This document shows positions 19,624 through 28,229 of a stretch of DNA of 64,000 bases, one piece after another. Numbering within the stretch: position 1 is the first letter of the stretch; the number at the start of each line of letters is the position of its first letter. The position numbers and the translations under genes were made by a program. The DNA lies in contig NZ_QTSU01000001.1 of assembly GCF_003382365.1 (NCBI RefSeq), positions 1,736,001 to 1,800,000 of the forward strand, given 5' to 3'. The notes under the pieces were generated by a model. It was not told the DNA's origin. It was given only the letters and a program-made list of their open reading frames with translations, and did not search any database. This stretch comes from Lysobacter silvisoli (GTDB taxonomy: Bacteria; Pseudomonadota; Gammaproteobacteria; Xanthomonadales; Xanthomonadaceae).

Positions 19624-20847
19624 ATGAAACTCTCCCGCAGCACCCTGTCCGTCGCGCTGCTCGCCGCGCTCGCCGCGCCGGCCGCGCACGCCGAAGTCGC
19701 CCTGGACGTCATCGGCAACTCCGAAGTCAGCTTCGAAGGCCTGGTGCAGGCCGACTTCTACAGCTACGGCAACGACCTGAAGAACCTCAACGTCGACGCC
19801 CCGGACGGCTCCGATTCCGACAACGAGCTGCGCCGCGCCGAGCTGGTGCTCAAGGGCAAGGGCCCAGGCAACTTCGAGTGGGTGCTGGGTTACGACGCCA
19901 AGGACGACAAGTTCCTGGACGTGAACGTCAAGTACAAGTTCGGCAACAACGCCAACCACTTCATCCAGGTGGGCCAGTTCAAGCAGCCCAACAGCATGGA
20001 AGAGCTGTCGTCGACGAAGAACAACGACTTCATCGCCAAGGGCTCGATCACCAACACCTTCGGCGTGGCCCGCCGCGTCGGCGTGGGCTACTACTACGGC
20101 GACGTCAACTGGGGCGTCAACGCCACCTACTTCAGCCGCGAGCTGACGCGTAACCGCAAGCACGGCAACGGCTTCGGTCTGCGCGGCACCTGGGCGCCGA
20201 TCAACGAGACCGGCAACATCCTGCACTTCGGCCTGTCGCACATGGACTACGACGCCGACCTGGGCGGCACCGCCGCGCTCAACACCGGCGACATCGTGTC
20301 CTTCAGCGCGCGTCCGCTGGCCGACATCTCGCAGACCCTGGTCAGCACCGGCAACATCACCCGCTCCGACCGCGTCGCCACCACCGGCTTCGAAGGCCTG
20401 TGGGTGCGCGGCCCGTTCAAGCTGCAGGGCGAGTACATGAAGACCAGCGTGCAGCGCTACGGCGGCTCGCCCGACGTGGACTTCGACGGCGGCTACATCA
20501 GCGGCCTGTGGAACATCACCGGCGAGAGCTGGGGCTACAAGTCGGGCACCCCGACCACCCCGCTGCCCGATAACCCCGGCCTGGGCATGTGGCAGGTCGG
20601 TCTGCGCTACGACACCATCGACCTCAACGACGGCACCGGCAACACCACCACCGGCGCCACCACCGGCGTGCTGGGCGGCGAACAGGACGCCTGGACCGTG
20701 GGCGTGAACTGGTACTGGCGCTCGAACTTCAAGTTCATGCTGAACTACGTCAAGGTCGACAGCAGCAAGTGGGTCGGCGGCACCACCCGCCGCTACGTCG
20801 ACGACAACCCGAACATCACCGAAGTGCGCATGCAGTTCTACTGGTAA
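19624..20847 (+). CDS. phosphate-selective porin (OprP/OprO family)
   Basis: 407 residues with a 23-residue signal peptide (cleaved after AHA). The mature part looks like an OprP/OprO outer-membrane barrel, with ELRRAELVLKGK and FKQPNSMEELSSTKN segments typical of the family, and ends in an aromatic residue (QFYW) as outer-membrane barrels do. It should form a phosphate- or polyphosphate-selective channel. Its position before pstS and the Pho boxes upstream support expression under phosphate limitation. A strong terminator follows. Confidence 0.92.
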   Translation: MKLSRSTLSVALLAALAAPAAHAEVALDVIGNSEVSFEGLVQADFYSYGNDLKNLNVDAPDGSDSDNELRRAELVLKGKGPGNFEWVLGYDAKDDKFLDVNVKYKFGNNANHFIQVGQFKQPNSMEELSSTKNNDFIAKGSITNTFGVARRVGVGYYYGDVNWGVNATYFSRELTRNRKHGNGFGLRGTWAPINETGNILHFGLSHMDYDADLGGTAALNTGDIVSFSARPLADISQTLVSTGNITRSDRVATTGFEGLWVRGPFKLQGEYMKTSVQRYGGSPDVDFDGGYISGLWNITGESWGYKSGTPTTPLPDNPGLGMWQVGLRYDTIDLNDGTGNTTTGATTGVLGGEQDAWTVGVNWYWRSNFKFMLNYVKVDSSKWVGGTTRRYVDDNPNITEVRMQFYW

Positions 20848-20903
20848 TCGTCGGGCGGTACCGCTTCTCTCTCCCCCCTCGCTGTATCGTTCGCAAAACC
20901 TTC

Positions 20904-20934
20904 GGGGCGCGGCCGCAACGCCGCGCCCCTTTTT
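20904..20934 (+). terminator. Rho-independent terminator after the porin
   Basis: GGGGCGCGGC pairs with GCCGCGCCCC over a 6-base loop, followed by five T residues. Confidence 0.9.
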
Positions 20935-20985
20935 GTTGCGCGCGCGCCGCCGCGGTAAGGCCGACAGATTTCAACCGCAAGTCGC

Positions 20986-21036
20986 GTGTCACCGGTTTGT
21001 CACATACCGGACCCGCGACTGTCATCGAACCGTTAT
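20986..21036 (+). promoter_or_regulatory. two putative Pho boxes upstream of pstS (copy 1)
   Basis: GTGTCAC-CGGT-TTGTCAC (20986-21003) and CTGTCAT-CGAA-CCGTTAT (21019-21036) both fit the PhoB 7-4-7 pattern and are three helical turns apart (33 bases), as expected for PhoB dimers binding one face of the DNA. They end about 50 bases before the pstS start. Confidence 0.75.
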
Positions 21037-21088
21037 GAAATGCGCCCCGAGCGGGCCCGTGCCCGTCGTCTCTCTTCAGGAGCCCTCC

Positions 21089-22108
21089 GTGTTCAAGTCC
21101 ATCCGCTTCCGCCTGGCCGCGCTCGCGCTCGCCAGCGCCTTCGTCGTCAACGCCCACGCCGCCGACGTCACCGGCGCCGGCGCTTCCTTCGTGTTCCCGC
21201 TGATGTCCAAGTGGTCGTCCGACTACGCCAAGGCCACCCAGAAGAAGGTCAACTACCAGTCGATCGGCTCCGGCGGCGGCATCGCCCAGATCAAGGCCGG
21301 CACCGTCGATTTCGGTTCCTCCGACGCCCCGCTCAAGCCCGACGAGCTGGCCAAGTTCGGCCTGGCCCAGTTCCCGTCGGTGATCGGCGGCGTGGTGCCG
21401 GTGGTCAACGTGCCGGGCGTGGCCTCGGGCGCGATGAAGCTCGACGGCGAGACCCTGGCCAACATCTTCCTCGGCAAGATCACGATGTGGAACGATCCGG
21501 CCATCGTCGCCCTGAACGGCGGCATCCAGCTGCCGAACAAGAAGATCACCGTGGTCCACCGCTCCGACGGTTCGGGCACCACCTTCAACTTCGTCAACTA
21601 CCTGTCCAAGGTCAGCGGCGAGTGGAAGACCAAGGTCGGCGAAGGCACCTCGGTCAAGTGGCCGGTGGGCATCGGCGGCAAGGGCAACGAAGGCGTGGCC
21701 GCTTACGTCAAGCAGATCCAGGGCGGCATCGGCTACGTCGAGATGTCCTACGCGCTGCAGAACAAGATGACCTATTCGCGCGTGAAGAACGCCGAAGGCA
21801 ACTTCATCGTTCCCAGCGACGAGAGCTTCCAGGCCGCCGCCGCCAGCGCCGACTGGGCCAACGCCAAGGATTTCTACCTGGTGATGACCAACGCCCCGGG
21901 CGCCAAGTCCTGGCCGATCACCGCCACCAACTTCATCCTGATGTACCGCCAGCCCAAGAACGCCGAAGGCGCCAAGAACGCCAAGCAGTTCTTCCGCTGG
22001 GCCTACGCCAACGGCGACGCCCAGGCCAAGGCCCTGGACTACGTCCCGCTGCCGCCGGCGCTGGTGCAGCAGATCGAGGCTTACTGGTCGGCGAACATGA
22101 ATTACTGA
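21089..22108 (+). CDS. pstS: phosphate ABC transporter substrate-binding protein, soluble form
   Basis: 339 residues with a GTG start at 21089 behind CAGGAG and a signal peptide cleaved after AHA (mature AADVTGAGASF). PstS motifs include the phosphate-binding GAGASFVFPL, IGSGGGIAQI, FGSSDAPL and HRSDGSGTTF segments. It captures phosphate in the periplasm for PstCAB. The second PstS at 22430 is highly similar across the ligand-binding segments. An unusually long frame runs upstream, but the GTG with its ribosome binding site and signal peptide is the sensible start. Confidence 0.95.
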   Translation: MFKSIRFRLAALALASAFVVNAHAADVTGAGASFVFPLMSKWSSDYAKATQKKVNYQSIGSGGGIAQIKAGTVDFGSSDAPLKPDELAKFGLAQFPSVIGGVVPVVNVPGVASGAMKLDGETLANIFLGKITMWNDPAIVALNGGIQLPNKKITVVHRSDGSGTTFNFVNYLSKVSGEWKTKVGEGTSVKWPVGIGGKGNEGVAAYVKQIQGGIGYVEMSYALQNKMTYSRVKNAEGNFIVPSDESFQAAAASADWANAKDFYLVMTNAPGAKSWPITATNFILMYRQPKNAEGAKNAKQFFRWAYANGDAQAKALDYVPLPPALVQQIEAYWSANMNY

Positions 22109-22129
22109 TCCTTGCGGATCGGTTGCACG

Positions 22130-22151
22130 GAACGGGCCTTCGGGCCCGTTC
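22130..22151 (+). terminator. UUCG-capped hairpin after pstS copy 1
   Basis: GAACGGGCC pairs with GGCCCGTTC over a TTCG tetraloop, 22 bases after the stop. There is no T-run; it may be a processing or 3'-stabilising hairpin that partly separates this pstS from downstream genes. Confidence 0.55.
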
Positions 22152-22173
22152 TGCGTTCTGGGGGCTCTGTCTT

Positions 22174-22299
22174 CCCTTCTCCCGCCTGCGGGAGAAGGTG
22201 CCCGAAGGGCGGATGAGGGCGCGCGACATGCGGGGGCGGCGCGAGACCGGCACCCCGCGCGCCCTCACCCCAACCCCTCTCCCGCAGGCGGGAGAGGGG
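22174..22299. repeat. intergenic palindrome family C (copy between the pstS genes)
   Basis: Two hairpins, CTTCTCCCGCCTGCGGGAGAAG and a similar CTCTCCCGCAGGCGGGAGAG, in one element, linked by GATGAGGGCGCG and CCCTCACCCCAACCCC segments. A second element with the same parts in opposite order lies at 26510-26637. Together with the Pho box this accounts for the 320-base gap. Confidence 0.8.
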
Positions 22300-22343
22300 C
22301 CTCAGCCCCAACCAGCCTTTCACTACAAATTCGTTACCGAACG

Positions 22344-22361
22344 ATGTCATAGCGCTGTAAC
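22344..22361 (+). promoter_or_regulatory. putative Pho box upstream of pstS copy 2
   Basis: ATGTCAT-AGCG-CTGTAAC matches the PhoB 7-4-7 layout at 12 of 14 half-site positions, 68 bases before the start of the lipoprotein PstS. Confidence 0.7.
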
Positions 22362-22429
22362 AAAAAGATCATCAAATGGCGCAGCCAGCCGACGAGCCTA
22401 GTCGGCACCCCCTGTATATGGAGTTGCGC

Positions 22430-23524
22430 ATGACCCGCTCGCCGGCCCGCCTCGCCGCCCTCACCCTCGCCATCGCGCTGGCCGCCAGCGCCTGCCAGCC
22501 CGGCACCGACGCGGGCAAGGCCCCGGCCGCCAACGGCGCCGCCGCCGACAGCGCCGCGCCGGCCGGCGACAAGGTTGCCGCGCAGATCACCGGCGCCGGC
22601 GCCACCTTCATCTATCCGCTGCTGTCGAAATGGTCGGACGACTACCACAAGAGCACCGGCGCCAAGGTCAACTACCAGTCGATCGGCTCCGGCGGCGGCA
22701 TCGCCCAGATCAAGGCCGGCACCGTCGACTTCGGTTCCTCCGACAAGCCGCTGCCGCCGGAAGAGCTGGCCGCCGCGGGCCTGGGCCAGTTCCCCTCCGC
22801 CATCGGCGGCGTGGTGCCGGTGGTCAACGTGGAAGGCCTCGAGGCCGGCAAGCTGCGCCTGACCGGCCCGCTGCTGGCCGACATCTTCCTGGGCAAGGTC
22901 GCGACCTGGAACGACCCGGCGATCGCCGCGGTCAACCCGGGCGTGGCGCTGCCGGCGGTCAAGATCAACATCGTCCACCGCTCCGACGGTTCGGGCACCA
23001 CCTTCAACTTCGCCAACTACCTGTCCAAGGTCAGCCCGGAGTGGAAGAGCAAGGTCGGCGAAGGCACCTCGGTGCAGTGGCCGGGCGGCGTGGGCGGCAA
23101 GGGCAACGAAGGCGTGGCTTCGTACGTGAAACAGATCAAGGGTTCGATCGGCTACGTCGAACTGGCCTACGCGCTGCAGAACAAGATGGCCTACACCCAG
23201 CTGCAGAACGCGGCCGGAAAGTTCGTCGAGCCCAACGCCGCCGCCTTCCAGGCTGCCGCGGCGGGCGCCGATTGGGCTAACGCCAAGGACTTCAATCTGG
23301 TCATCACCAATGCCGCCGGCGAAGGCGCGTGGCCGATCACCGCCACCAACTTCATCCTGATGTACAAGCAGCCCAAGGACGCCAAGCGCGCCGCCGACAC
23401 CCGCGCGTTCTTCAAGTGGGCCTTCGAGCAGGGCCAGGAACAAGCCAAGGGTCTGGACTACGTGCCGCTGCCGCCGGAACTGGTCAAGCAGATCGAGGGA
23501 TATTGGGCGGCGGAGTTCAAGTGA
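22430..23524 (+). CDS. pstS: phosphate ABC transporter substrate-binding protein, lipoprotein form
   Basis: 364 residues. It begins with a lipoprotein signal (ASAC, Cys22) and an Ala-rich linker, then a PstS domain closely similar to the upstream paralogue (GAGATFIYPL, IGSGGGIAQI, HRSDGSGTTF). It should be tethered to a membrane while copy 1 diffuses in the periplasm. The ATG at 22430 follows GGAG; an upstream in-frame ATG at 22376 would disrupt the signal. It has its own Pho box, so the two copies can be expressed separately. Confidence 0.93.
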   Translation: MTRSPARLAALTLAIALAASACQPGTDAGKAPAANGAAADSAAPAGDKVAAQITGAGATFIYPLLSKWSDDYHKSTGAKVNYQSIGSGGGIAQIKAGTVDFGSSDKPLPPEELAAAGLGQFPSAIGGVVPVVNVEGLEAGKLRLTGPLLADIFLGKVATWNDPAIAAVNPGVALPAVKINIVHRSDGSGTTFNFANYLSKVSPEWKSKVGEGTSVQWPGGVGGKGNEGVASYVKQIKGSIGYVELAYALQNKMAYTQLQNAAGKFVEPNAAAFQAAAAGADWANAKDFNLVITNAAGEGAWPITATNFILMYKQPKDAKRAADTRAFFKWAFEQGQEQAKGLDYVPLPPELVKQIEGYWAAEFK

Positions 23525-23565
23525 CGCATCGGCCCGAGCCCGCGCAAGCGGGCTCGGCTTTGCCG

Positions 23566-23697
23566 ATGCGTCATCCCCGCGTAGGCGGGGATCCAGAAAC
23601 TTCAGCGCCATGCCCCGATGAGAGGTTCGTCGCGATGTAGCCCTGGATGTTCGGCTACGCCGAAGTGAAGCAGAGCCCGCGTTCGCGGGAATGACGG
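23566..23697. repeat. intergenic palindrome family B between pstS copy 2 and pstC
   Basis: A GTCATCCCCGCGTAGGCGGG hairpin at the left and a weaker CCCGCGTTCGCGGGAATGAC hairpin at the right enclose about 80 bases. Same family as 19345-19430 and 51762-51857. Confidence 0.7.
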
Positions 23698-23735
23698 CAA
23701 CAGCAACAGCAACAACAACAACAACAGCACCACCC
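23698..23735 (+). repeat. CAA/CAG triplet tract before pstC
   Basis: About a dozen consecutive CAA or CAG triplets, starting directly at the end of the family B element and ending 32 bases before the pstC start. A 21-base block at its left end (23693-23713) recurs inverted beside another repeat at 44820-44840. Confidence 0.7.
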
Positions 23736-23767
23736 AGCCCGCAGGCCCAGACGGACCCCACCCCGCA

Positions 23768-24736
23768 ATGAACGCGACCGCCTTACCGACGACCGCACCG
23801 CAAGCCCGCGACCACGCCGACGCGCGCAACGACCGCCTGTTCCGCTACGTGCTCACCGCCACGGTGATCTTCGTGCTGTTCGCCCTGGCCGGCGCCGCGC
23901 TGTCCATGCTCTGGGGCGGCCGCAGCGTGCTCGCCAGCGAAGGGCTGGACTTCTTCATCACCGCGCAGTGGAACCCGGTGGAGAACCAGTACGGCGCGCT
24001 GGTGCCGATCTACGGCACCATCGTCACCGCCCTGATCGCCATGCTCATCGCCGTGCCGGTGAGCTTCGGCATCGCCTTCTTCCTGACCGAAGTGGCGCCG
24101 CGCTGGGCGCGCGGCCCGATCGGCACCGCGATCGAACTGCTGGCCGGCATCCCCTCGATCATCTACGGCATGTGGGGCCTGTTCGTGCTGGTGCCGGTGA
24201 TGACCGAGTACGTCACGCCCTGGCTCAACGACCACGTCGGCACCTGGCCGGTGATCGGCAAGCTGTTCCAGGGCCCGCCGCTGGGCATCGGCATGCTCAC
24301 CGCCGGCATCGTGCTGGCGATCATGGTCATTCCCTTCATCTCCTCGGTCATGCGCGAAGTGTTCCTGACCGTGCCCACGCGGCTGAAGGAATCGGCCTAC
24401 GCGCTGGGCTCGACCAAGTGGGAAGTGAGCTGGGACATCGTCCTGCCCTACACCCGCTCGGCGGTGATCGGCGGCATCTTCCTGGGCCTGGGCCGCGCCC
24501 TGGGCGAGACCATGGCCGTGGCCTTCGTGATCGGCAACTCGGTCAACTTCTCCGCCTCGCTGCTGGAGCCGGGCACCACCATCGCCGCGCTGATCGCCAA
24601 CGACTTCGGCGAGGCCACCGAAACCTACCGCTCGGCGCTGCTGCTGCTGGGCTTCGTGCTGTTCATCGTCACCTTCGTGGTGCTGGCGGCTGCGCGACTG
24701 ATGCTGATGCAACTGGCGCGCAAGGAGGGCAACTGA
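23768..24736 (+). CDS. pstC: phosphate ABC transporter permease PstC
   Basis: 322 residues with about six membrane segments. The cytoplasmic EAA loop (ESAYALGSTKWEVSWDIVLP) contacts PstB. With PstA it forms the inner-membrane channel for phosphate. Its stop codon overlaps the pstA start by one base, so the two are co-translated. Confidence 0.96.
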   Translation: MNATALPTTAPQARDHADARNDRLFRYVLTATVIFVLFALAGAALSMLWGGRSVLASEGLDFFITAQWNPVENQYGALVPIYGTIVTALIAMLIAVPVSFGIAFFLTEVAPRWARGPIGTAIELLAGIPSIIYGMWGLFVLVPVMTEYVTPWLNDHVGTWPVIGKLFQGPPLGIGMLTAGIVLAIMVIPFISSVMREVFLTVPTRLKESAYALGSTKWEVSWDIVLPYTRSAVIGGIFLGLGRALGETMAVAFVIGNSVNFSASLLEPGTTIAALIANDFGEATETYRSALLLLGFVLFIVTFVVLAAARLMLMQLARKEGN

Positions 24737-25632
24737 TGGCCGCCGCCAACCCCACCGACGTGGCCGCGCAGCACCGCGCCGCCGACGCGCTGTACCGCCG
24801 CCGCCGCATCGGCAACGCGGTGGCGATCCTCGCCGCCTGCGCCGCCGCGCTGTTCGGCCTGTTCTTCCTCGGCTGGATCCTGTGGACCCTGGTGTCCAAG
24901 GGCCTGGGCGGCATCAACTGGGCGCTGTTCACCCAGAACACGCCGCCGCCGATGCAGGAAGGCGGCCTGCTCAACGCCTTCTTCGGCAGCGCGGTGATGT
25001 GCGCCATCGCCATCCTGATCGGCACCCCGCTGGGCATCGCCGCCGGCACCTGGCTGGCCGAGTACGGCAACGCGCGCAAGATCGGCACCGTGGTGCGCTT
25101 CGTCAACGACATCCTGCTGTCGGCGCCGTCGATCGTGCTGGGCCTGTTCGTCTACACCCTGGTGGTGATGCAGACCGGCGGCAACTTCTCGGCCCTGGCC
25201 GGCGCCATCGCCCTGGCCTTCATCGTGCTGCCGGTGGTGGTGCGCACCACCGACGAGATGCTGCGGCTGGTGCCGGCGCAGATGCGCGAAGCCGCGCTGT
25301 CGCTGGGCGTGCCGCAGTGGAAGGTGATCGTGCAGGTGCTGTACCGCAGCGCCTCGGCCGGCATCGTCACCGGCATCCTGTTGGCGCTGGCGCGCATCAG
25401 CGGCGAAACCGCGCCGCTGCTGTTCACCGCCTTCGGCAACCAATACTGGAGCGCGAACGTGCTGCAGCCGATGGCCAGCGTGCCGGTGGTGATGAACCAG
25501 TTCGCCGGCAGCCCCTACGAATCCTGGCAGACGCTGGCCTGGGCAGGCGCCCTGGTGCTGACCTGCTTCGTGCTGTTCGTCAGCCTGTTCGCCCGCACCG
25601 TGATCCTGCGCAAGCGAGTCTCCCATGACTGA
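24736..25632 (+). CDS. pstA: phosphate ABC transporter permease PstA
   Basis: 298 residues, about six membrane segments after a hydrophilic N-terminus. The EAA loop reads [19 protein letters not shown]. It pairs with PstC in the membrane. Its 3' end overlaps the pstB start by eight bases. Confidence 0.96.
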   Translation: MAAANPTDVAAQHRAADALYRRRRIGNAVAILAACAAALFGLFFLGWILWTLVSKGLGGINWALFTQNTPPPMQEGGLLNAFFGSAVMCAIAILIGTPLGIAAGTWLAEYGNARKIGTVVRFVNDILLSAPSIVLGLFVYTLVVMQTGGNFSALAGAIALAFIVLPVVVRTTDEMLRLVPAQMREAALSLGVPQWKVIVQVLYRSASAGIVTGILLALARISGETAPLLFTAFGNQYWSANVLQPMASVPVVMNQFAGSPYESWQTLAWAGALVLTCFVLFVSLFARTVILRKRVSHD

Positions 25633-26497
25633 CCTGCGCACCCCCGACCTCAATCTTCGCAACCTAGACCGGACTCCGGCCATGAACGACGCCCGCCTCA
25701 ATCTCGCCACCCCGGAGCGGGACGCCGCCGCCACGGCCGCCGCGCCGGTCAAGCTCGCCGCGCGCGGGCTGGACTTCTACTACGACAAGTTCCACGCGCT
25801 CAAGAGCATCAACCTGGAGATCCCGGAGAAGCAGGTCACCGCCTTGATCGGCCCCTCCGGCTGCGGCAAGTCCACCCTGCTGCGCATCTTCAACCGCATC
25901 TACGCCCTGTACCCCAAGCTGGAGGCCAGGGGCGAGGTGCTGCTGGATGGCGAGAACATTCTCGATCCGAAGTACCCGATGAACCGCCTGCGCAGCAAGG
26001 TCGGCATGGTGTTCCAGAAGCCGGTGCCGTTCCCGATGACCATCTTCGAGAACGTGGCCTACGGCATCCGCCACCACGAAAAGCTGTCCAAGAGCGAGAT
26101 GAACGACCGCGTCGAGCACGCGCTGCGCCAGGGCGCGCTGTGGGACGAGGTCAAGGACAAGCTCGGCCAGAGCGCGCTGGGCCTGTCCGGCGGCCAGCAG
26201 CAGCGCCTGTGCATCGCCCGCGCGGTGGCTCTGCGCCCGTCGGTGCTGCTGCTCGACGAGCCGACCTCGGCGCTGGACCCGATCTCCACCAGCCGCATCG
26301 AGCAACTGGTGGAAGAGCTGAAGAAGGACTACACGATCGCGATCGTGACCCACAACATGCAGCAGGCCGCGCGCGTGTCCGACTTCACCGCCTTCATGTA
26401 CCTGGGCGACCTGATCGAGCACGGCCCCACCGAAACCATTTTCTCCAAGCCGAGCAAGCAGCAGACCGAGGATTACATCACCGGCCGGTTCGGCTAA
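25625..26497 (+). CDS. pstB: phosphate ABC transporter ATP-binding protein
   Basis: 290 residues. ABC ATPase with Walker [10 protein letters not shown], signature LSGGQQQR, Walker [14 protein letters not shown] and switch His in IVTHNMQQA. It energises PstCA. If the ATG at 25625 is used there are about 40 residues before the ABC core, longer than E. coli PstB (257); an internal ATG at 25682 would shorten this. The first start is preferred because it is coupled to pstA. Confidence 0.96.
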   Translation: MTDLRTPDLNLRNLDRTPAMNDARLNLATPERDAAATAAAPVKLAARGLDFYYDKFHALKSINLEIPEKQVTALIGPSGCGKSTLLRIFNRIYALYPKLEARGEVLLDGENILDPKYPMNRLRSKVGMVFQKPVPFPMTIFENVAYGIRHHEKLSKSEMNDRVEHALRQGALWDEVKDKLGQSALGLSGGQQQRLCIARAVALRPSVLLLDEPTSALDPISTSRIEQLVEELKKDYTIAIVTHNMQQAARVSDFTAFMYLGDLIEHGPTETIFSKPSKQQTEDYITGRFG

Positions 26498-26509
26498 GGC
26501 GACACGAGC

Positions 26510-26637
26510 CCCCTCTCACGCTTGCGGGAGAGGGGTTGGGGTGAGGGCACGCGGCCTAACAAACTCGCGCCGTCATCCGCGTTTCGCACGCCCTCATCCG
26601 CCCTACGGGCACCTTCTCCCGCAGGCGGGAGAAGGGA
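26510..26637. repeat. intergenic palindrome family C (copy between pstB and phoU)
   Basis: Contains CCCTCTCACGCTTGCGGGAG, the TTGGGGTGAGGGC and CCCTCATCCGCCC linkers, and CTTCTCCCGCAGGCGGGAGA. The same modules as at 22174-22299 are present, with the order reversed, so the two elements are inverted relative to each other. Confidence 0.8.
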
Positions 26638-26657
26638 AAGGCAAACAGGACACACTC

Positions 26658-27368
26658 ATGAGCACCCACATGCACGACCACATCGTCAAGAGCTACGACG
26701 AAGAGCAGCGCCGCCTGCTGGACGAAACCCTGCGCATGGGCGAGATGGCCGCCTCGCAGCTGGAGGCCGCGCTGGACGTGGTCGAACGCCGCGACGACAA
26801 GGCCGCCGAGCGCATCATCGCCAACGACGAGGCGATCGACGCGCTGGAGCAGGAAATCAGCCACGACGTGATGAAGCTGGCCCTGCGCGGCCCGATGGCG
26901 CGCGACCTGCGCGAGATCCTGGCCGCGATCCGCATCGCCGCCGACATCGAACGCGTGGGCGACTACGCGGCCAACGTGGCCAAGCGCTCCACCGCGCTGA
27001 ACCTGTCGCCGCCGCTGCCGCACATCGGCGGACTGCATGCCCTGGGCACCCTGGCGGTGAAGCAGCTGCGCGACGTGCTGACCGCCTACCGCGACAACGA
27101 CATCGAGCTGGCCCAACGCGTGCGCGCGCGCGACGCCGAGATCGACACCGCCTACACCGGCCTGTTCCGCGAGCTGCTCACCTACATGATGGAGGACGCG
27201 CGCAGCATCACCCCCTGCACGCACCTGCTGTTCATGGCCAAGAACATCGAGCGCATCGGCGACCACGCCACCAACATCGCCGAGAACGTCTGGTTCCTGG
27301 TCAAGGGCGAAGAGCTGCTGCCGCCGCGCGAGAAGCGCGACACGACCAACACCACCGGCGCGGTCTGA
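26658..27368 (+). CDS. phoU: phosphate signalling regulator PhoU
   Basis: 236 residues made of two PhoU three-helix repeats with the metal-binding ExxxD patterns (RIAADIERVGDYAANV and KNIERIGDHATNIAE). PhoU links the Pst transporter to the PhoR/PhoB two-component system and restrains phosphate uptake when phosphate is plentiful. phoR and phoB are not in the window. The ATG at 26658 follows CAGGA; the frame is open upstream through the repeat. Confidence 0.96.
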   Translation: MSTHMHDHIVKSYDEEQRRLLDETLRMGEMAASQLEAALDVVERRDDKAAERIIANDEAIDALEQEISHDVMKLALRGPMARDLREILAAIRIAADIERVGDYAANVAKRSTALNLSPPLPHIGGLHALGTLAVKQLRDVLTAYRDNDIELAQRVRARDAEIDTAYTGLFRELLTYMMEDARSITPCTHLLFMAKNIERIGDHATNIAENVWFLVKGEELLPPREKRDTTNTTGAV

Positions 27369-27607
27369 AACCGCCCCGCCCGGCTCCGCATCGCGGGCCG
27401 GGCCGCGGCGCCCGCATGGCGCCGTTTCGCGCTGCAGCGCAACAAACCTGCAAACGGTTCCAGCGTTCGCCAGCTGAACCGAAGCCCAACAAAACCGCCC
27501 GCGTCGCCTCCGGGGCGAACCGTTTGCCGTAATCCCTAACTCTTGGTACATGTCCGTAGCGCCCCGCTACGGTTTATGTGGCAAGGATTCGGAGGGATAC
27601 GAAGGGC
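27369..27607. promoter_or_regulatory. gap between phoU and the ECF sigma gene, with a hairpin
   Basis: CCGTAGCG and CGCTACGG form an 8-bp stem with a CCC loop at 27554-27572, just before the sigma gene. It could end the pho transcript or structure the sigma leader. No clear promoter was assigned. Confidence 0.35.
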
Positions 27608-28123
27608 ATGACGGTTTCGATGGCTCATGGCGACCTGGCCGCGGCCCATTCCGGCGATCGCGCGGCGCTGGAGCGGGTGCTCGCGCACTCGCGCCAGGAC
27701 CTGCGCCGTTATGCCGAATTCCATTGCGTGATCAACGACATCGAGGACGCCGTCCAGGAGTCGCTGATCACCGTCTCGCGCAAGCTGCGCGACCTGCGCT
27801 CGCTGGAGTGCTTCGCCTCCTGGACTTTCCGCATCGTCAAGCGCGAGTGCAACCGGCTCAAGCGCGGCATGCGCCTGTTGACCGGCGACGCCATCACCGA
27901 GAACATCCTGCCGGTGGTGCTGCCCGAGCCCTGCGAGTGGCGCCACGACGTGGCCGCCGCCCTGGAGTCGTTGCCGGACCACTACCGCGAAGTGGTGCTG
28001 TTGCGCGACCTGGAGGGCCTGACCATCGCCGAAATCGGCGAACGCCTCGAGCTGACCCGCGAAGCGGTCAAGGCGCGCCTGCACCGGGCGCGCGTGCTGG
28101 CACGCGAATACCTGGATCCATGA
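27608..28123 (+). CDS. ECF-type sigma factor linked to the Hvf/bufferin-type cluster
   Basis: 171 residues from the ATG at 27608 (GTG at 27578 and ATG at 27620 are alternatives). Region 2 is at about 20-85 (INDIEDAVQESLITVSRKLR, FASWTFRIVKRECNRL) and region 4 at about 115-165 (LPDHYREVVLLRDLEGLTIA, TREAVKARLHRAR). No anti-sigma gene lies beside it. It directly precedes the EGKCG precursor peptide gene, and sigma factors of this kind often travel with DUF692 clusters, so it probably controls this cluster in response to copper or oxidative stress (inference). Confidence 0.85.
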   Translation: MTVSMAHGDLAAAHSGDRAALERVLAHSRQDLRRYAEFHCVINDIEDAVQESLITVSRKLRDLRSLECFASWTFRIVKRECNRLKRGMRLLTGDAITENILPVVLPEPCEWRHDVAAALESLPDHYREVVLLRDLEGLTIAEIGERLELTREAVKARLHRARVLAREYLDP

Positions 28124-28138
28124 ACAGTTTTCATACAC

Positions 28139-28164
28139 GGAAGCCGGCACACTCGCCCGGCGTC
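28139..28164 (+). promoter_or_regulatory. candidate ECF promoter before the precursor peptide gene
   Basis: GGAAG (28139-28143), 17 bases, then CGTC (28161-28164) resembles the GGAA(C)-N16/17-CGTC layout of many ECF promoters. It lies in the 106-base gap between the sigma gene and the precursor gene. One site only, matched by eye. Confidence 0.3.
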
Positions 28165-28229
28165 CGCCCCGCGTTTCCCACCGGCGGGTTGCCCCCGTCA
28201 TTATCGCCAACGTAATGGAGAGCAAGCGC

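Noticed and set aside
23698-23735. The CAA/CAG tract as a phase-variation switch
   Set aside because: It lies outside coding sequence and is a triplet repeat, so slippage would not change a reading frame; a promoter-spacing effect is possible but unsupported.
27554-27572. The CCGTAGCG/CGCTACGG hairpin as a firm terminator of phoU
   Set aside because: It lies 186 bases after phoU and is followed by only three T residues; kept as a note in the gap entry instead.
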